From assembly GCF_009796805.1 (NCBI RefSeq), contig NZ_CP047029.1:2716001-2780000 (forward strand): a stretch of 64,000 nt of DNA, written 5' to 3'. The stretch's first letter is position 1. Each line of letters opens with the position of its first letter. Below are positions 56,501-64,000 of this stretch, piece by piece. The notes beneath the pieces are model-generated. The model had not been told where the DNA came from. It did not search any database and saw only the letters and a list, made by a program, of their open reading frames with translations. The position numbers and the translations under genes were made by a program. The DNA is from Algibacter sp. L1A34. GTDB lineage: Bacteria; Bacteroidota; Bacteroidia; Flavobacteriales; Flavobacteriaceae.

Positions 56501-57556
56501 ATGAAAAAAACATTACTATTATTTACAGTTTTTTTAACAATCACATTGGTAAATGCTCAAGGCTCAGCATCAGGAGCTGACGGTGAAAGTTTTACAGTAG
56601 GAAACTATACATTTACAATTACGAGTGCAGCTAATGATGAAGCAGAAGTTTCAGGGAGTACAGATACTGCATTAAATGTACCTGGCATTGCTGTAGATGC
56701 ATTTGATGCTGTTACTTACACTATAACCGCTGTTGGAAGTGGAGCATTTAAACAGAATACGGCTATTACTTCGGTGATACTACCTGCTTCAGTAAAAGAG
56801 CTGAAACTAGATGCGTTTATAAGTGCAACTAGTCTTACCTCAATAAACTTAGAAAATGTGCAGATATTTAATAAAAATTGTTTAAGACTTACGGGGTTAA
56901 TTACTTTGGGAGACTTGAGTAGTGCCGTTGTTCTTGGAGATAATGGTCTTGGTCGTGCGAATATAATGGATATAGAGTTAGCCTTGCCTGCCTTAGAGAC
57001 TCTTGATCGTTATGCATTTGTTAAAGCTAATGGTGCTCAGAATAATCTTCAAGTAATTAGATTTGGCGCTTCATTGCAAACTATAGGTGACAATCCTATT
57101 TTTTATGGTCTTGGAGCTTTAGTTTCACTTGAATTTGCGTCAGCAACACCAGTAACAATTACCGATTCAGCAAATTTTGTAGCTGGTGGAATGTCAATTG
57201 CGAATGTAACTTTATATGTACCATCTGGTGCTACTCAAGATTATATTGATGCAGGCTGGGTAGGGTTTAAAAATATTGTAGAGGGCAGTGCTCCAACATT
57301 AAGCACAAACAACCTAGAACAAGAATTAGGTTTAAGTTTATACCCAAACCCAACAAATGGTGTTGTTAATGTTAAAAATAGCAGCAATACAAATGTAGCT
57401 ATTACGGTTTATGATTTAAACGGTAGAGCATTGTTAAATAAGAAAGTAACAAATACAACGTCAGAAATAAATATAACTAATTTAGCATCTGGTGTCTATT
57501 TATTTAAAGTAAAATCTGAAAATGGAGAGTTTGTAAAGCGTATCTTAAAGCAATAA
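56501..57556 (+). CDS. T9SS-exported BspA-type leucine-rich repeat protein
   Basis: A 351-residue protein. Signal peptide ends VNAQ. Residues 20-265 carry BspA-like (LRR_5) repeats such as AFKQNTAITSVILPASVKELKLDAF and ALETLDRYAFVKA. The T9SS sorting domain occupies about 275-351 (LSLYPNPTNGVVNVK, VYDLNGRALL, VKRILKQ). LRR_5 proteins mediate adhesion or protein-protein contacts and are not catalytic. It has its own upstream element and its own terminator, so it is a separate unit. The C-terminal half of the 57966 protein is its paralogue. Confidence 0.85.
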   Translation: MKKTLLLFTVFLTITLVNAQGSASGADGESFTVGNYTFTITSAANDEAEVSGSTDTALNVPGIAVDAFDAVTYTITAVGSGAFKQNTAITSVILPASVKELKLDAFISATSLTSINLENVQIFNKNCLRLTGLITLGDLSSAVVLGDNGLGRANIMDIELALPALETLDRYAFVKANGAQNNLQVIRFGASLQTIGDNPIFYGLGALVSLEFASATPVTITDSANFVAGGMSIANVTLYVPSGATQDYIDAGWVGFKNIVEGSAPTLSTNNLEQELGLSLYPNPTNGVVNVKNSSNTNVAITVYDLNGRALLNKKVTNTTSEINITNLASGVYLFKVKSENGEFVKRILKQ

Positions 57557-57575
57557 GTTTATAATTATTTAAAAT

Positions 57576-57615
57576 AAAAAAGCTGTTTCAATTTAGTAGT
57601 TGAAATAGCTTTTTG
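57576..57615 (+). terminator. Intrinsic terminator after the LRR gene
   Basis: Stem AAAAGCTGTTTCAA with TTGAAATAGCTTTT (one wobble), a short AT loop, and T-rich flanks, about 20 bp after the stop. Confidence 0.8.
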
Positions 57616-57685
57616 TTTTAACTTATTTTTCAGAATCAAGAAGCGTTTTTAACAAATAATGTTATAAGTATGTATTGAAATCGAG

Positions 57686-57751
57686 TATCACAATGTGTTT
57701 ATTCTTTCCGATACATCGAAAAATATTATTAAAAAAATAGTGAAGTTGTAA
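57686..57751 (+). pseudogene. Decayed T9SS domain tail, copy of the 51001 gene end
   Basis: A frame without start codes YHNVFILSDTSKNIIKKIVKL and a stop. The 51001 protein ends YMLMISDTSKNITRKIVKL. The following 0.2 kb leads into a PYGYG beta-helix gene, just as the original tail leads into 53938. It marks an ancestral duplication of tail plus next gene. Confidence 0.8.
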
Positions 57752-57883
57752 TTCGTATTAACTAACCAATTTATTCACTATTTAAAGTGAGAAGTTCTAT
57801 CAAATTTATTTGGTGGAATTTTTTTTTATGTAAGATTTTTTTACTGTTTTAAGAGGTTTAAACTTCTATAAAGCAATAATTTA

Positions 57884-57920
57884 AAGTGATGCAGTGATAA
57901 TTTATAGATTTTGTTCTTAC
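57884..57920 (+). promoter_or_regulatory. Shared upstream element, copy 4
   Basis: AAGTGATGCAGTGATAATTT then ATAGATTTTGTTCTTAC, about 55-60 bp before the 57966 start. Followed by TAAATAGTAATATTACTA, close to the GTAATATTAC found after copy 2. Confidence 0.38.
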
Positions 57921-57965
57921 TAAATAGTAATATTACTACTAACTAAATAACCATAAACTAAACAT

Positions 57966-60431
57966 ATGAAAACAACATTACCATTATTTAAAACGAATAA
58001 AATAGGCTTCGTTTTTTTATTATCCATTTTTACTGTTTTTGGAGTAAGCGGACAAACAGAAATTACCAGCGTTGCAGAGTTGGCTGCAGTTGCAGCAAAT
58101 TCTAATCAGAATATTGTTATGAAATCTGGCATTTATCAAATGGAAGATTACTTAACGCCAACTGTAATAAGTAATCATCAGCCAGATTCAGGAAATCGAT
58201 CGGCCATGATCACCTTCAGCGGAAGCGATAATGTTTTTGATTTTACAGGAGTCACCATTGAAGTAAATACGGCTTTATTGAATGATTATGGTACAAAAGT
58301 AATTGAACTTTATGTTACTGGTGATAATAATATAATTAAAGGGTTAACACTTACGGATATTGGAACATCGGCAACAGCAAAGGGCGGGCAATCCTTTACT
58401 ATTTCGGGAGATAATGTTACTGTGCAAGATGTTACTATAAATGTGAGTGGTTCATCGCCTTATGGTTATGGTGATTTATTAGGGAAAGGAAGTCCTAATT
58501 TAGTAACTATGAGAAAACATAGTGGTATGCTAATTGAAGGAGCAAACGATAAAATACTAGGGTGTAAAATTTATTCGAAAGCATTTGGGCATTTATTTTT
58601 CATTCAAGGCGGTAGAGATGTTTTGTTTCAAGATTGTTATGCAGAAGCGGTTACTAGAACAACTGATGATATGTTAGCGGAAACATCTGGGCTTGCTTTC
58701 GATCGTGATTTTGAGGCTGTTTATGCTAATTATAGTGGGGATAAAGTGATTACTCCTGGTTATACAAAATCTTTGAGTGAAGTAGGGTACCGTTCATATG
58801 GTACAGGTGGATTAGAAGGGCATACCACAGGAGCTATAACTTTGATAAACTGTGTAGCTAAAGATACGCGTTCTGGTTTTGCTTTTACGCGTTATGGAGG
58901 CGATGTGCTTATGCAAAACTGCCAAGCTACAGGTTGCGAAGCGGGATATCAAGTAGAAGAAGTTACAATTGAAAACAGTAGAGGAGATGCTGTTAATGGG
59001 CCGTTATTGTACCTTAATGGCGGGGCGTCTACCGTAGAGTTAGAGTTAATACCTAATGTGTCAACAACAACTTTACATGCTATTGCAACCATTGCAGGAG
59101 ATAATCATAAGGTAACACTTACAAATTATAATGATGAAGTAAGACCTCAAGAACACTCTATTTTAGTGGGAACGTCTAGACCTTCTGGAGCCAACCCGTT
59201 TTCACCATTAGGAACAACTTCTACATCGGGAATTATACTAAATAATTGTACCGATATGCCTATTGAAATTAATTCATATACAAGTTCAAGTACTATTAAT
59301 ACGACCGGAACGGTTACAGATAATGGTTCAGGGAATACAATTAATACGGTTACCGATTGCGATAATATTGTAGTTGTAGTGCCAGAGAAAAATGCTGTTG
59401 GAGATACCTTTACATTTCAAGATATAGATTATAAAGTAACTAGTATTGATCCTTATCAAGCAGAAGTTACAGGAAGCTCTTTAATTAATGTGGTAGTACC
59501 AAGTTTTGCAACTAACGAAGATACTGAAACTGCATTTGCGGTTATCAGAATTGGAGATAATGCTTTTAATGGTAGTAGTACAACAACTATTGAATTACCA
59601 AGCTCAGTAACATCAATAGGTTATCAGACGTTTAGAGGCGGAAGTTTAACAACGGTAACGTTTACCACAACTAATGGTATTACTACTATTGATGGTAGAG
59701 GCTTTTTTGTTTGTACCACACTTCTTGATCTAAACAATATTATGAGTAGCGCAGAATCATTAGGGGATGGGGCGTTTAATGGCACAACAAGTGTAACATC
59801 TTTAATCACGCCGAGTACATTGTCAACTTTGGGAACAAGTGTTTTTAGAGGTATGGCGAATTTAAAAACGGTAGATTTATCTGCTTCAACGTTGTTAACC
59901 GAAATACCATCGCAAACCTTTAGGGATGCTAGCGGGATAACTTCTGTAATTATTCCTATTAATGTGACTACAATTGGAGCTAGTGCATTTTTAAACCTTA
60001 GTAATTTAAAAACGGTACAGGTTTTAAATCCAGTGCCTGCAACTATTACAACTTCTGAGTTTTCTGGCGTAAATCTAGCTTTTGCAACTTTAATAGTGCC
60101 AACTGAAGCTGCAAAGTTAGCCTACCAAGCTGCAGATGTATGGAAGAATTTCGGTACGATTATAGCAGGAACATTAAGCACAAACAGCTTAGAACAAAAA
60201 TTAGATTTCAATATTTTTCCAAATCCTACAAACGGATTGATATCAATAAAAAGTAAACCACTTAACAATGTTCGTGTTAGTATTTACGATTTTAACGGAA
60301 GAGTTTTATTAACAAATAATATTAGTGGAACAGCATCAGAAATTAATATTTCTGAGTTTTCTTCTGGAATTTATTTACTTAAAGTCAGCCTTGAAAACAG
60401 CGAATTTGTTAAGCGAATAGTAAAGCAATAG
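57966..60431 (+). CDS. T9SS-exported chimera of a PYGYG beta-helix and a BspA-type LRR domain
   Basis: An 821-residue protein. Signal peptide ends VSGQ. Residues 25-470 are a PYGYG-family beta-helix (VTSVAELAAVAANSNQ-like opening, GSSPYGYGDLLGKGS, RKHSGMLIEG, AFGHLFFIQGG, AVTRTTDDMLAETSG, EVGYRSYGTGG). Residues about 476-715 are LRR_5 repeats opening NAVGDTFTFQDIDYKVTSID, parallel to GADGESFTVGNYTFTITSA of the 56501 protein. The last 80 residues (FNIFPNPTNGLISIK, IYDFNGRVLL, FVKRIVKQ) match the 56501 sorting domain better than that of 53938. I read it as a fusion of the two neighbouring types. In the signature the EDGIRAY Ile is Tyr. Confidence 0.82.
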   Translation: MKTTLPLFKTNKIGFVFLLSIFTVFGVSGQTEITSVAELAAVAANSNQNIVMKSGIYQMEDYLTPTVISNHQPDSGNRSAMITFSGSDNVFDFTGVTIEVNTALLNDYGTKVIELYVTGDNNIIKGLTLTDIGTSATAKGGQSFTISGDNVTVQDVTINVSGSSPYGYGDLLGKGSPNLVTMRKHSGMLIEGANDKILGCKIYSKAFGHLFFIQGGRDVLFQDCYAEAVTRTTDDMLAETSGLAFDRDFEAVYANYSGDKVITPGYTKSLSEVGYRSYGTGGLEGHTTGAITLINCVAKDTRSGFAFTRYGGDVLMQNCQATGCEAGYQVEEVTIENSRGDAVNGPLLYLNGGASTVELELIPNVSTTTLHAIATIAGDNHKVTLTNYNDEVRPQEHSILVGTSRPSGANPFSPLGTTSTSGIILNNCTDMPIEINSYTSSSTINTTGTVTDNGSGNTINTVTDCDNIVVVVPEKNAVGDTFTFQDIDYKVTSIDPYQAEVTGSSLINVVVPSFATNEDTETAFAVIRIGDNAFNGSSTTTIELPSSVTSIGYQTFRGGSLTTVTFTTTNGITTIDGRGFFVCTTLLDLNNIMSSAESLGDGAFNGTTSVTSLITPSTLSTLGTSVFRGMANLKTVDLSASTLLTEIPSQTFRDASGITSVIIPINVTTIGASAFLNLSNLKTVQVLNPVPATITTSEFSGVNLAFATLIVPTEAAKLAYQAADVWKNFGTIIAGTLSTNSLEQKLDFNIFPNPTNGLISIKSKPLNNVRVSIYDFNGRVLLTNNISGTASEINISEFSSGIYLLKVSLENSEFVKRIVKQ

Positions 60432-60471
60432 TCAGTTTTTTTAGAAAATATATTACCCTTTTTATAGCATT

Positions 60472-60510
60472 AAAAAACAGCATTAAGATGATTCTTAGTG
60501 CTGTTTTTTT
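60472..60510 (+). terminator. Intrinsic terminator after the chimeric gene
   Basis: Stem AAAAAACAGCATTAAGA with TCTTAGTGCTGTTTTTT (one wobble), 4-base loop, and a T-run. Strong. Confidence 0.88.
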
Positions 60511-60808
60511 GTGATTATACTATCAGTAAATAGTGAAATAAGCGGTATGTATTTGTGTCCTTATAAACTTAAAAAGAACTTTTTTATCTGTTTTTATTTT
60601 GAAAATAGAGCTAATATTTATGTTGTAATTTGAATACGTTTCTTTCTTGAAACATGCCGAAAACCTTAGCTTATAAAGTGTAAATGCGGAATATGAATCA
60701 TTGTTTATAGTCTAAGGGTATGGAGTTATAGTCAAATTCTATTTTTTTTGCCAAATTGCAGTATCTAGCGTAATAATAGTGTTACGCTTATTTTGAATAA
60801 AAAGGACC
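60511..60808. other. Promoter region of the esterase-GH30 unit
   Basis: No coding frame. Contains AGGGTATGGAGTTATAGTC at about 60715-60733, which weakly resembles the start of the shared upstream element (AGGGTTAAGGTTATAGTTT). AAAAGGA precedes the ATG at 60809. Confidence 0.35.
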
Positions 60809-62401
60809 ATGAAAATAAGTATGAAACTCTTAGCAATTTTAATTATTTGTTTACCGATATCTGCATTTGCAGATGTAAGCTTAAATAGTTTATTTTCCGA
60901 TCACATGGTAATACAAAGGGATACAGAAGTACCTATTTGGGGTTGGGCAGATCCTAATGAAATTATTACGGTTGAAACAAGTTGGGGAGCATCGGTACAA
61001 GTTATTACTAGTTTAGAAGGCACGTGGCGTGCAGATATAAAAACACCCGAAGCTGGAGGGCCACACACAATAACTGTTTTTTCAAAAAATAAAATTGTTA
61101 TAAATGATGTGTTATCTGGAGATGTTTGGATTTGCACGGGGCAGTCTAATATGGATTTTTCCATGTCGAAATTTTTGCGTGATTCAAGAGACCCAAAACA
61201 CCAACCGCTAGTAGAATATATTCGTAATGAAGTTGCTACTGTTAATGATGATTGGATTCGCCATATTGAGGTGCCTCAAGCGACATCATTATATGAAAAG
61301 AAATTAAATTTTGAAGACCATTGGAGAAGTGCTAATCCAGAACAAATCGGAAAAATCTCTGCAACAGGTTACTTTTTTGCAAAAGAATTACGCAAGCATG
61401 TAAATATACCTATCGGATTGTTAGAATGTTCATGGGGTGGAACAAAAATTCAACCATGGATTTCAGAAGAAGCCTATATGGCCGATCCTAATATGAAAGC
61501 TTATTTTGAAGCTAGCCGAAAAGAATCGATGGAAACGATTAAAATTATGGATACCGAAGGTTATGTAGATACAGTTTACGAAACGCAAGTAGCCGAATGG
61601 ACTGCTAAAGGTGAAAAAGGTAAAAAACCAAAGCCAACAGTAGATCCTCGAAATGACAGACAATTGCCAGCATCGGATTATAATGCCATGCTTTCAGCAA
61701 TAATTCCATACGCTATAAAAGGTGGTATTTGGTATCAAGGAGAAAGTAATGCGGAATTTATGCCAGATGAATATGAAGAATATTTTACTGCCATGATAAA
61801 TAGTTGGAGAGCAGAATGGGAGCAAGGCGATTTTCCGTTTTACTGGGTGCAGTTAGCAGCTTGCAAACGCGGTAATGATAAAGCCGATAAAGGCTGGGCA
61901 ACGGTAAATGATGAGTTACGTCGCACGCTAAAATTACCAAACACAGGTATGGCCGTTTTATATGATATTGGAGAACCTAAAGATGTTCACCCTCATAATA
62001 AAATGGATACAGGGAAGCGCTTGGCTTTGTGGGCATTAAAAAACGATTACAATATAGATATTCCTGTGGTAAGCGGTCCTTTATACAAATCTATGAGCGT
62101 GGAATCTAATAAAATTAAAATAGAATTTACTGAAACTGGTTCGGGTTTAATGGTTGGCAATAAAACACTTCTAGAAGATGCAGTTTCGGTTAAGGAGCCT
62201 TTAAAATGGTTTGAAATTAAAGGTATAGAGGGTGTTTGGAAACCTGCTGATGCAAAAATCACTTCAAGCAATACTATTGAAGTTTGGAGTAATGCTGTGT
62301 TAAAACCTAAGCAAGTACGATACGCATGGTCTGCAAATCCAAAAGGAGCCAATTTGTATAACAAAGAAGGACTTCCTGCTGCTGTATTTTTAACTGAATA
62401 A
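60809..62401 (+). CDS. Sialate O-acetylesterase-like carbohydrate esterase
   Basis: A 530-residue exported esterase (signal peptide ends ISAFA) of the SASA/DUF303 type. The nucleophile Ser113 is in ICTGQSNMDFS; the second GxSN-type motif is WYQGESNAEF, and a DVHPHNK segment near the C-terminal third supplies the catalytic His. N-terminal SLNSLFSDHMVIQRDTEVPIWGWADP is typical of these proteins. It would remove O-acetyl groups from sugars; sialic acid is not implied in this setting. The next gene, GH30, starts 29 bp later. Confidence 0.9.
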   Translation: MKISMKLLAILIICLPISAFADVSLNSLFSDHMVIQRDTEVPIWGWADPNEIITVETSWGASVQVITSLEGTWRADIKTPEAGGPHTITVFSKNKIVINDVLSGDVWICTGQSNMDFSMSKFLRDSRDPKHQPLVEYIRNEVATVNDDWIRHIEVPQATSLYEKKLNFEDHWRSANPEQIGKISATGYFFAKELRKHVNIPIGLLECSWGGTKIQPWISEEAYMADPNMKAYFEASRKESMETIKIMDTEGYVDTVYETQVAEWTAKGEKGKKPKPTVDPRNDRQLPASDYNAMLSAIIPYAIKGGIWYQGESNAEFMPDEYEEYFTAMINSWRAEWEQGDFPFYWVQLAACKRGNDKADKGWATVNDELRRTLKLPNTGMAVLYDIGEPKDVHPHNKMDTGKRLALWALKNDYNIDIPVVSGPLYKSMSVESNKIKIEFTETGSGLMVGNKTLLEDAVSVKEPLKWFEIKGIEGVWKPADAKITSSNTIEVWSNAVLKPKQVRYAWSANPKGANLYNKEGLPAAVFLTE

Positions 62402-62430
62402 AATTAGAAATAAAAATTAAATTATACCCT

Positions 62431-63873
62431 ATGAAATCTTTAAATGTATCTGGTAAACTCGTCTTGTTAGTTGTGTTTTTTTTAGGATGCCAAGTTAATT
62501 TTGCTCAAAAAGTAGAATTGATTTATACCACAGCATCCAAACGTTGGGTAAAGCCAAAAAAGTTTTTACAAAAAGCAGATGCAACGTCAGTAAATGATAT
62601 TATCATATATACCGATAGTTTACTGCAAGTTGTGGATGGTATTGGAGGTGCTTTCAATGAGCTTGGTTGGGAAGCTATCAAATCTCTTGATGAAAGTGGA
62701 GAACAAGAGGTTGCCAACGCTTTATTTTCAAAAGATGGTTGTAATTTTTCAATGTGTCGTATTCCAATTGGAGCCTCAGATTATGCTTTAAGTTATTACT
62801 CGCACAATGATGTACCAGGAGATTTTGTAATGAGAGATTTTAATATAGATAGAGATCGATATATTCTAATCCCATATTTAAAAGAAGCTTTAAAAGTACG
62901 TCCAAATTTACAAATATGGGCATCACCTTGGACACCTCCAGCCTGGATGAAGGTTAACGAACATTATTCTTTACGCGCAGGTGATTGGAATGATCGTGCA
63001 AATGGAAATAGAATGGATCCGGGTGCTCAAATCCTGAGTAATGCTACAGCATTTAAAATGCAAGATCAATACTTAAAAGCTTATGCGTTATATTTTTCAA
63101 AATTTATTCAAGCTTATAAAAAAGAAGGTATAGAGTTGTTTTCAATTCAACCACAAAATGAAATTGCTTATGCACCAAACTGGCCAAGTTGTACTTGGAG
63201 AGCAGAAGATTTTTCAATATTTATTGGAGATTATTTAGGTCCGAAATTAAAAGAAGATGGCTTAGATACCGAAATTTGGTTAGGTACAATTAATTGGAGT
63301 AAGCCTAGTTATGTTCGTACTATTTTAGATAATAAAAAAGCAGCTGAATATATTAAAGGTGTTGGTTTTCAATGGGGAGGATCTAAAGCTATTCCCGCTA
63401 TAAATAAAGAATATCCGGATTTAAAATACATGCAAACGGAGAACAAGTGTGGAGAAGGAGAGAATGATTGGACCTCATTTGATCGCTCTTGGGAAACCTT
63501 AGTACATTTTTTTAATAACGGAGCAGGTTCTCATATGTATTGGAATATGGTTTTAGATGAAACAGGAAAAAGTGCTTGGGGATGGCCACAAAATTCAATG
63601 GTGGTTATCGATAAGCAAACAAAAAAAATAACTTATACCGATGAGTTTTATCTGTTCAAACATTTATCACATTTCGTTCAACCCGGAGATCACTTTTTAA
63701 AATCTTCCGAAGGAAAAAATCATTTAGCTTTTCAGTTAAAAGATGGTCGTATTATGGTTTTAGTGAATAATCCTGATGAAACTATTAAAAATATAAAGTT
63801 TAAAGTTGGAAACCAAACGTTTGTTGTCGAAGTACAAGCAACATCTGTGAATACATTAATTATCAACAAGTAA
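62431..63873 (+). CDS. GH30 family glycoside hydrolase
   Basis: A 480-residue retaining glycosidase with a signal peptide (ends NFAQ). The barrel opening VDGIGGAFNELGWEAIKSL is diagnostic. The acid/base Glu244 is in QPQNEIAYAP and the nucleophile Glu337 is in MQTENKCGEG. The C-terminal beta-domain ends in TLIINK. GH30 includes beta-glucosidases, beta-xylosidases, beta-fucosidases and glucuronoxylanases; the form WASPWTPPAWMK is common to the glucosylceramidase-like subfamilies. Substrate class cannot be fixed, but a beta-xyloside or beta-glucoside is likely. Confidence 0.92.
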   Translation: MKSLNVSGKLVLLVVFFLGCQVNFAQKVELIYTTASKRWVKPKKFLQKADATSVNDIIIYTDSLLQVVDGIGGAFNELGWEAIKSLDESGEQEVANALFSKDGCNFSMCRIPIGASDYALSYYSHNDVPGDFVMRDFNIDRDRYILIPYLKEALKVRPNLQIWASPWTPPAWMKVNEHYSLRAGDWNDRANGNRMDPGAQILSNATAFKMQDQYLKAYALYFSKFIQAYKKEGIELFSIQPQNEIAYAPNWPSCTWRAEDFSIFIGDYLGPKLKEDGLDTEIWLGTINWSKPSYVRTILDNKKAAEYIKGVGFQWGGSKAIPAINKEYPDLKYMQTENKCGEGENDWTSFDRSWETLVHFFNNGAGSHMYWNMVLDETGKSAWGWPQNSMVVIDKQTKKITYTDEFYLFKHLSHFVQPGDHFLKSSEGKNHLAFQLKDGRIMVLVNNPDETIKNIKFKVGNQTFVVEVQATSVNTLIINK

Positions 63874-63885
63874 GGTTTAAATTTT

Positions 63886-64000
63886 ATGAAGTATTATTTC
63901 AAATTACAAAATGTGTTTTTATTTGTTATGCTATTGGGAGTTTTCCAATTGCAAGCACAAGTTGTTAATGAAATAGATTGGTCAAAATTTTTAGGGCAGC
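63886..64000 (+). CDS. Start of an exported protein, cut by the window end
   Basis: Begins 12 bp after GH30 with MKYYFKLQNVFLFVMLLGVF, a signal peptide ending QLQAQ, then VVNEIDWSKFLGQ. Openings of this kind occur in large exported (alpha/alpha)6-type glycosidase-like proteins of Bacteroidetes, but 38 residues are too few to name a family. Probably co-transcribed with the esterase and GH30. Confidence 0.7.
   Translation, partial: MKYYFKLQNVFLFVMLLGVFQLQAQVVNEIDWSKFLGQ

Noticed and set aside
1-64000. CRISPR array, tRNA or rRNA genes
   Set aside because: No regularly spaced repeats were seen and no cloverleaf-like or rRNA-like stretch was recognised on reading both strands; a tRNAscan or Rfam run was not possible.

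Overview
The window is AT-rich DNA from a marine-type member of the Flavobacteriaceae (Bacteroidetes). The evidence is the density of polysaccharide-degrading enzymes and sulfatases, Bacteroidetes-style lipoprotein signals ending in (S)C, and type IX secretion (T9SS) C-terminal sorting domains on five proteins. Two housekeeping genes (prfA, pyrF) sit at the left edge. Almost everything else, about 61 kb, is one carbohydrate-degradation region. No SusC/SusD pair, transporter, sugar kinase or sensor-regulator is visible inside the window.

Layout. (1) 2.2-11.2 kb: a tight run of exported proteins: a GH141-like beta-helix fused to PDZ, a heparinase II/III-type lyase, a kelch protein, an alpha/beta-hydrolase esterase and a beta-helix protein. 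A GHL15-like TIM-barrel protein follows. (2) 12.9-30.3 kb: GH95, DUF2961/GH172, GH31, a hairpin, then GH43, GH39, a beta-helix protein, a double DUF1080 protein, a sulfatase, a second beta-helix protein and a nucleoside-hydrolase-like protein. (3) 30.3-34.9 kb: a low-density zone with tandemly duplicated micro-ORFs, one minus-strand GH141-like gene and decayed fragments (a probable IS982 transposase N-terminus and a T9SS sorting-domain tail). (4) 35.0-46.7 kb: three sulfatases, a GH120 beta-xylosidase, an SGNH hydrolase, a beta-helix protein and a second heparinase II/III-type lyase. (5) 46.7-60.5 kb: a TlpA-like thioredoxin gene lying between two diverged copies of a 0.43-kb segment, then five T9SS-exported multidomain proteins. 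(6) 60.8 kb to the end: a sialate O-acetylesterase-like enzyme, a GH30 and the start of another exported protein.

Taken together, the enzymes suggest extracellular attack on a sulfated, O-acetylated, uronic-acid-containing polysaccharide with xylose and probably a deoxy-sugar such as fucose or rhamnose. Lyases and T9SS-exported beta-helix proteins would cut the chain. Sulfatases and esterases would strip decorations. GH120, GH43, GH39, GH30, GH31, GH95 and GH141 enzymes would trim the oligosaccharides. The exact substrate cannot be read from sequence alone.

The most unusual content is a five-member paralogous family of beta-helix proteins sharing a PYGYG signature, with no function I can assign. 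Second is the evidence of segmental duplication and gene chimerism in the 46-60 kb part. A shared upstream element precedes several of the T9SS genes.
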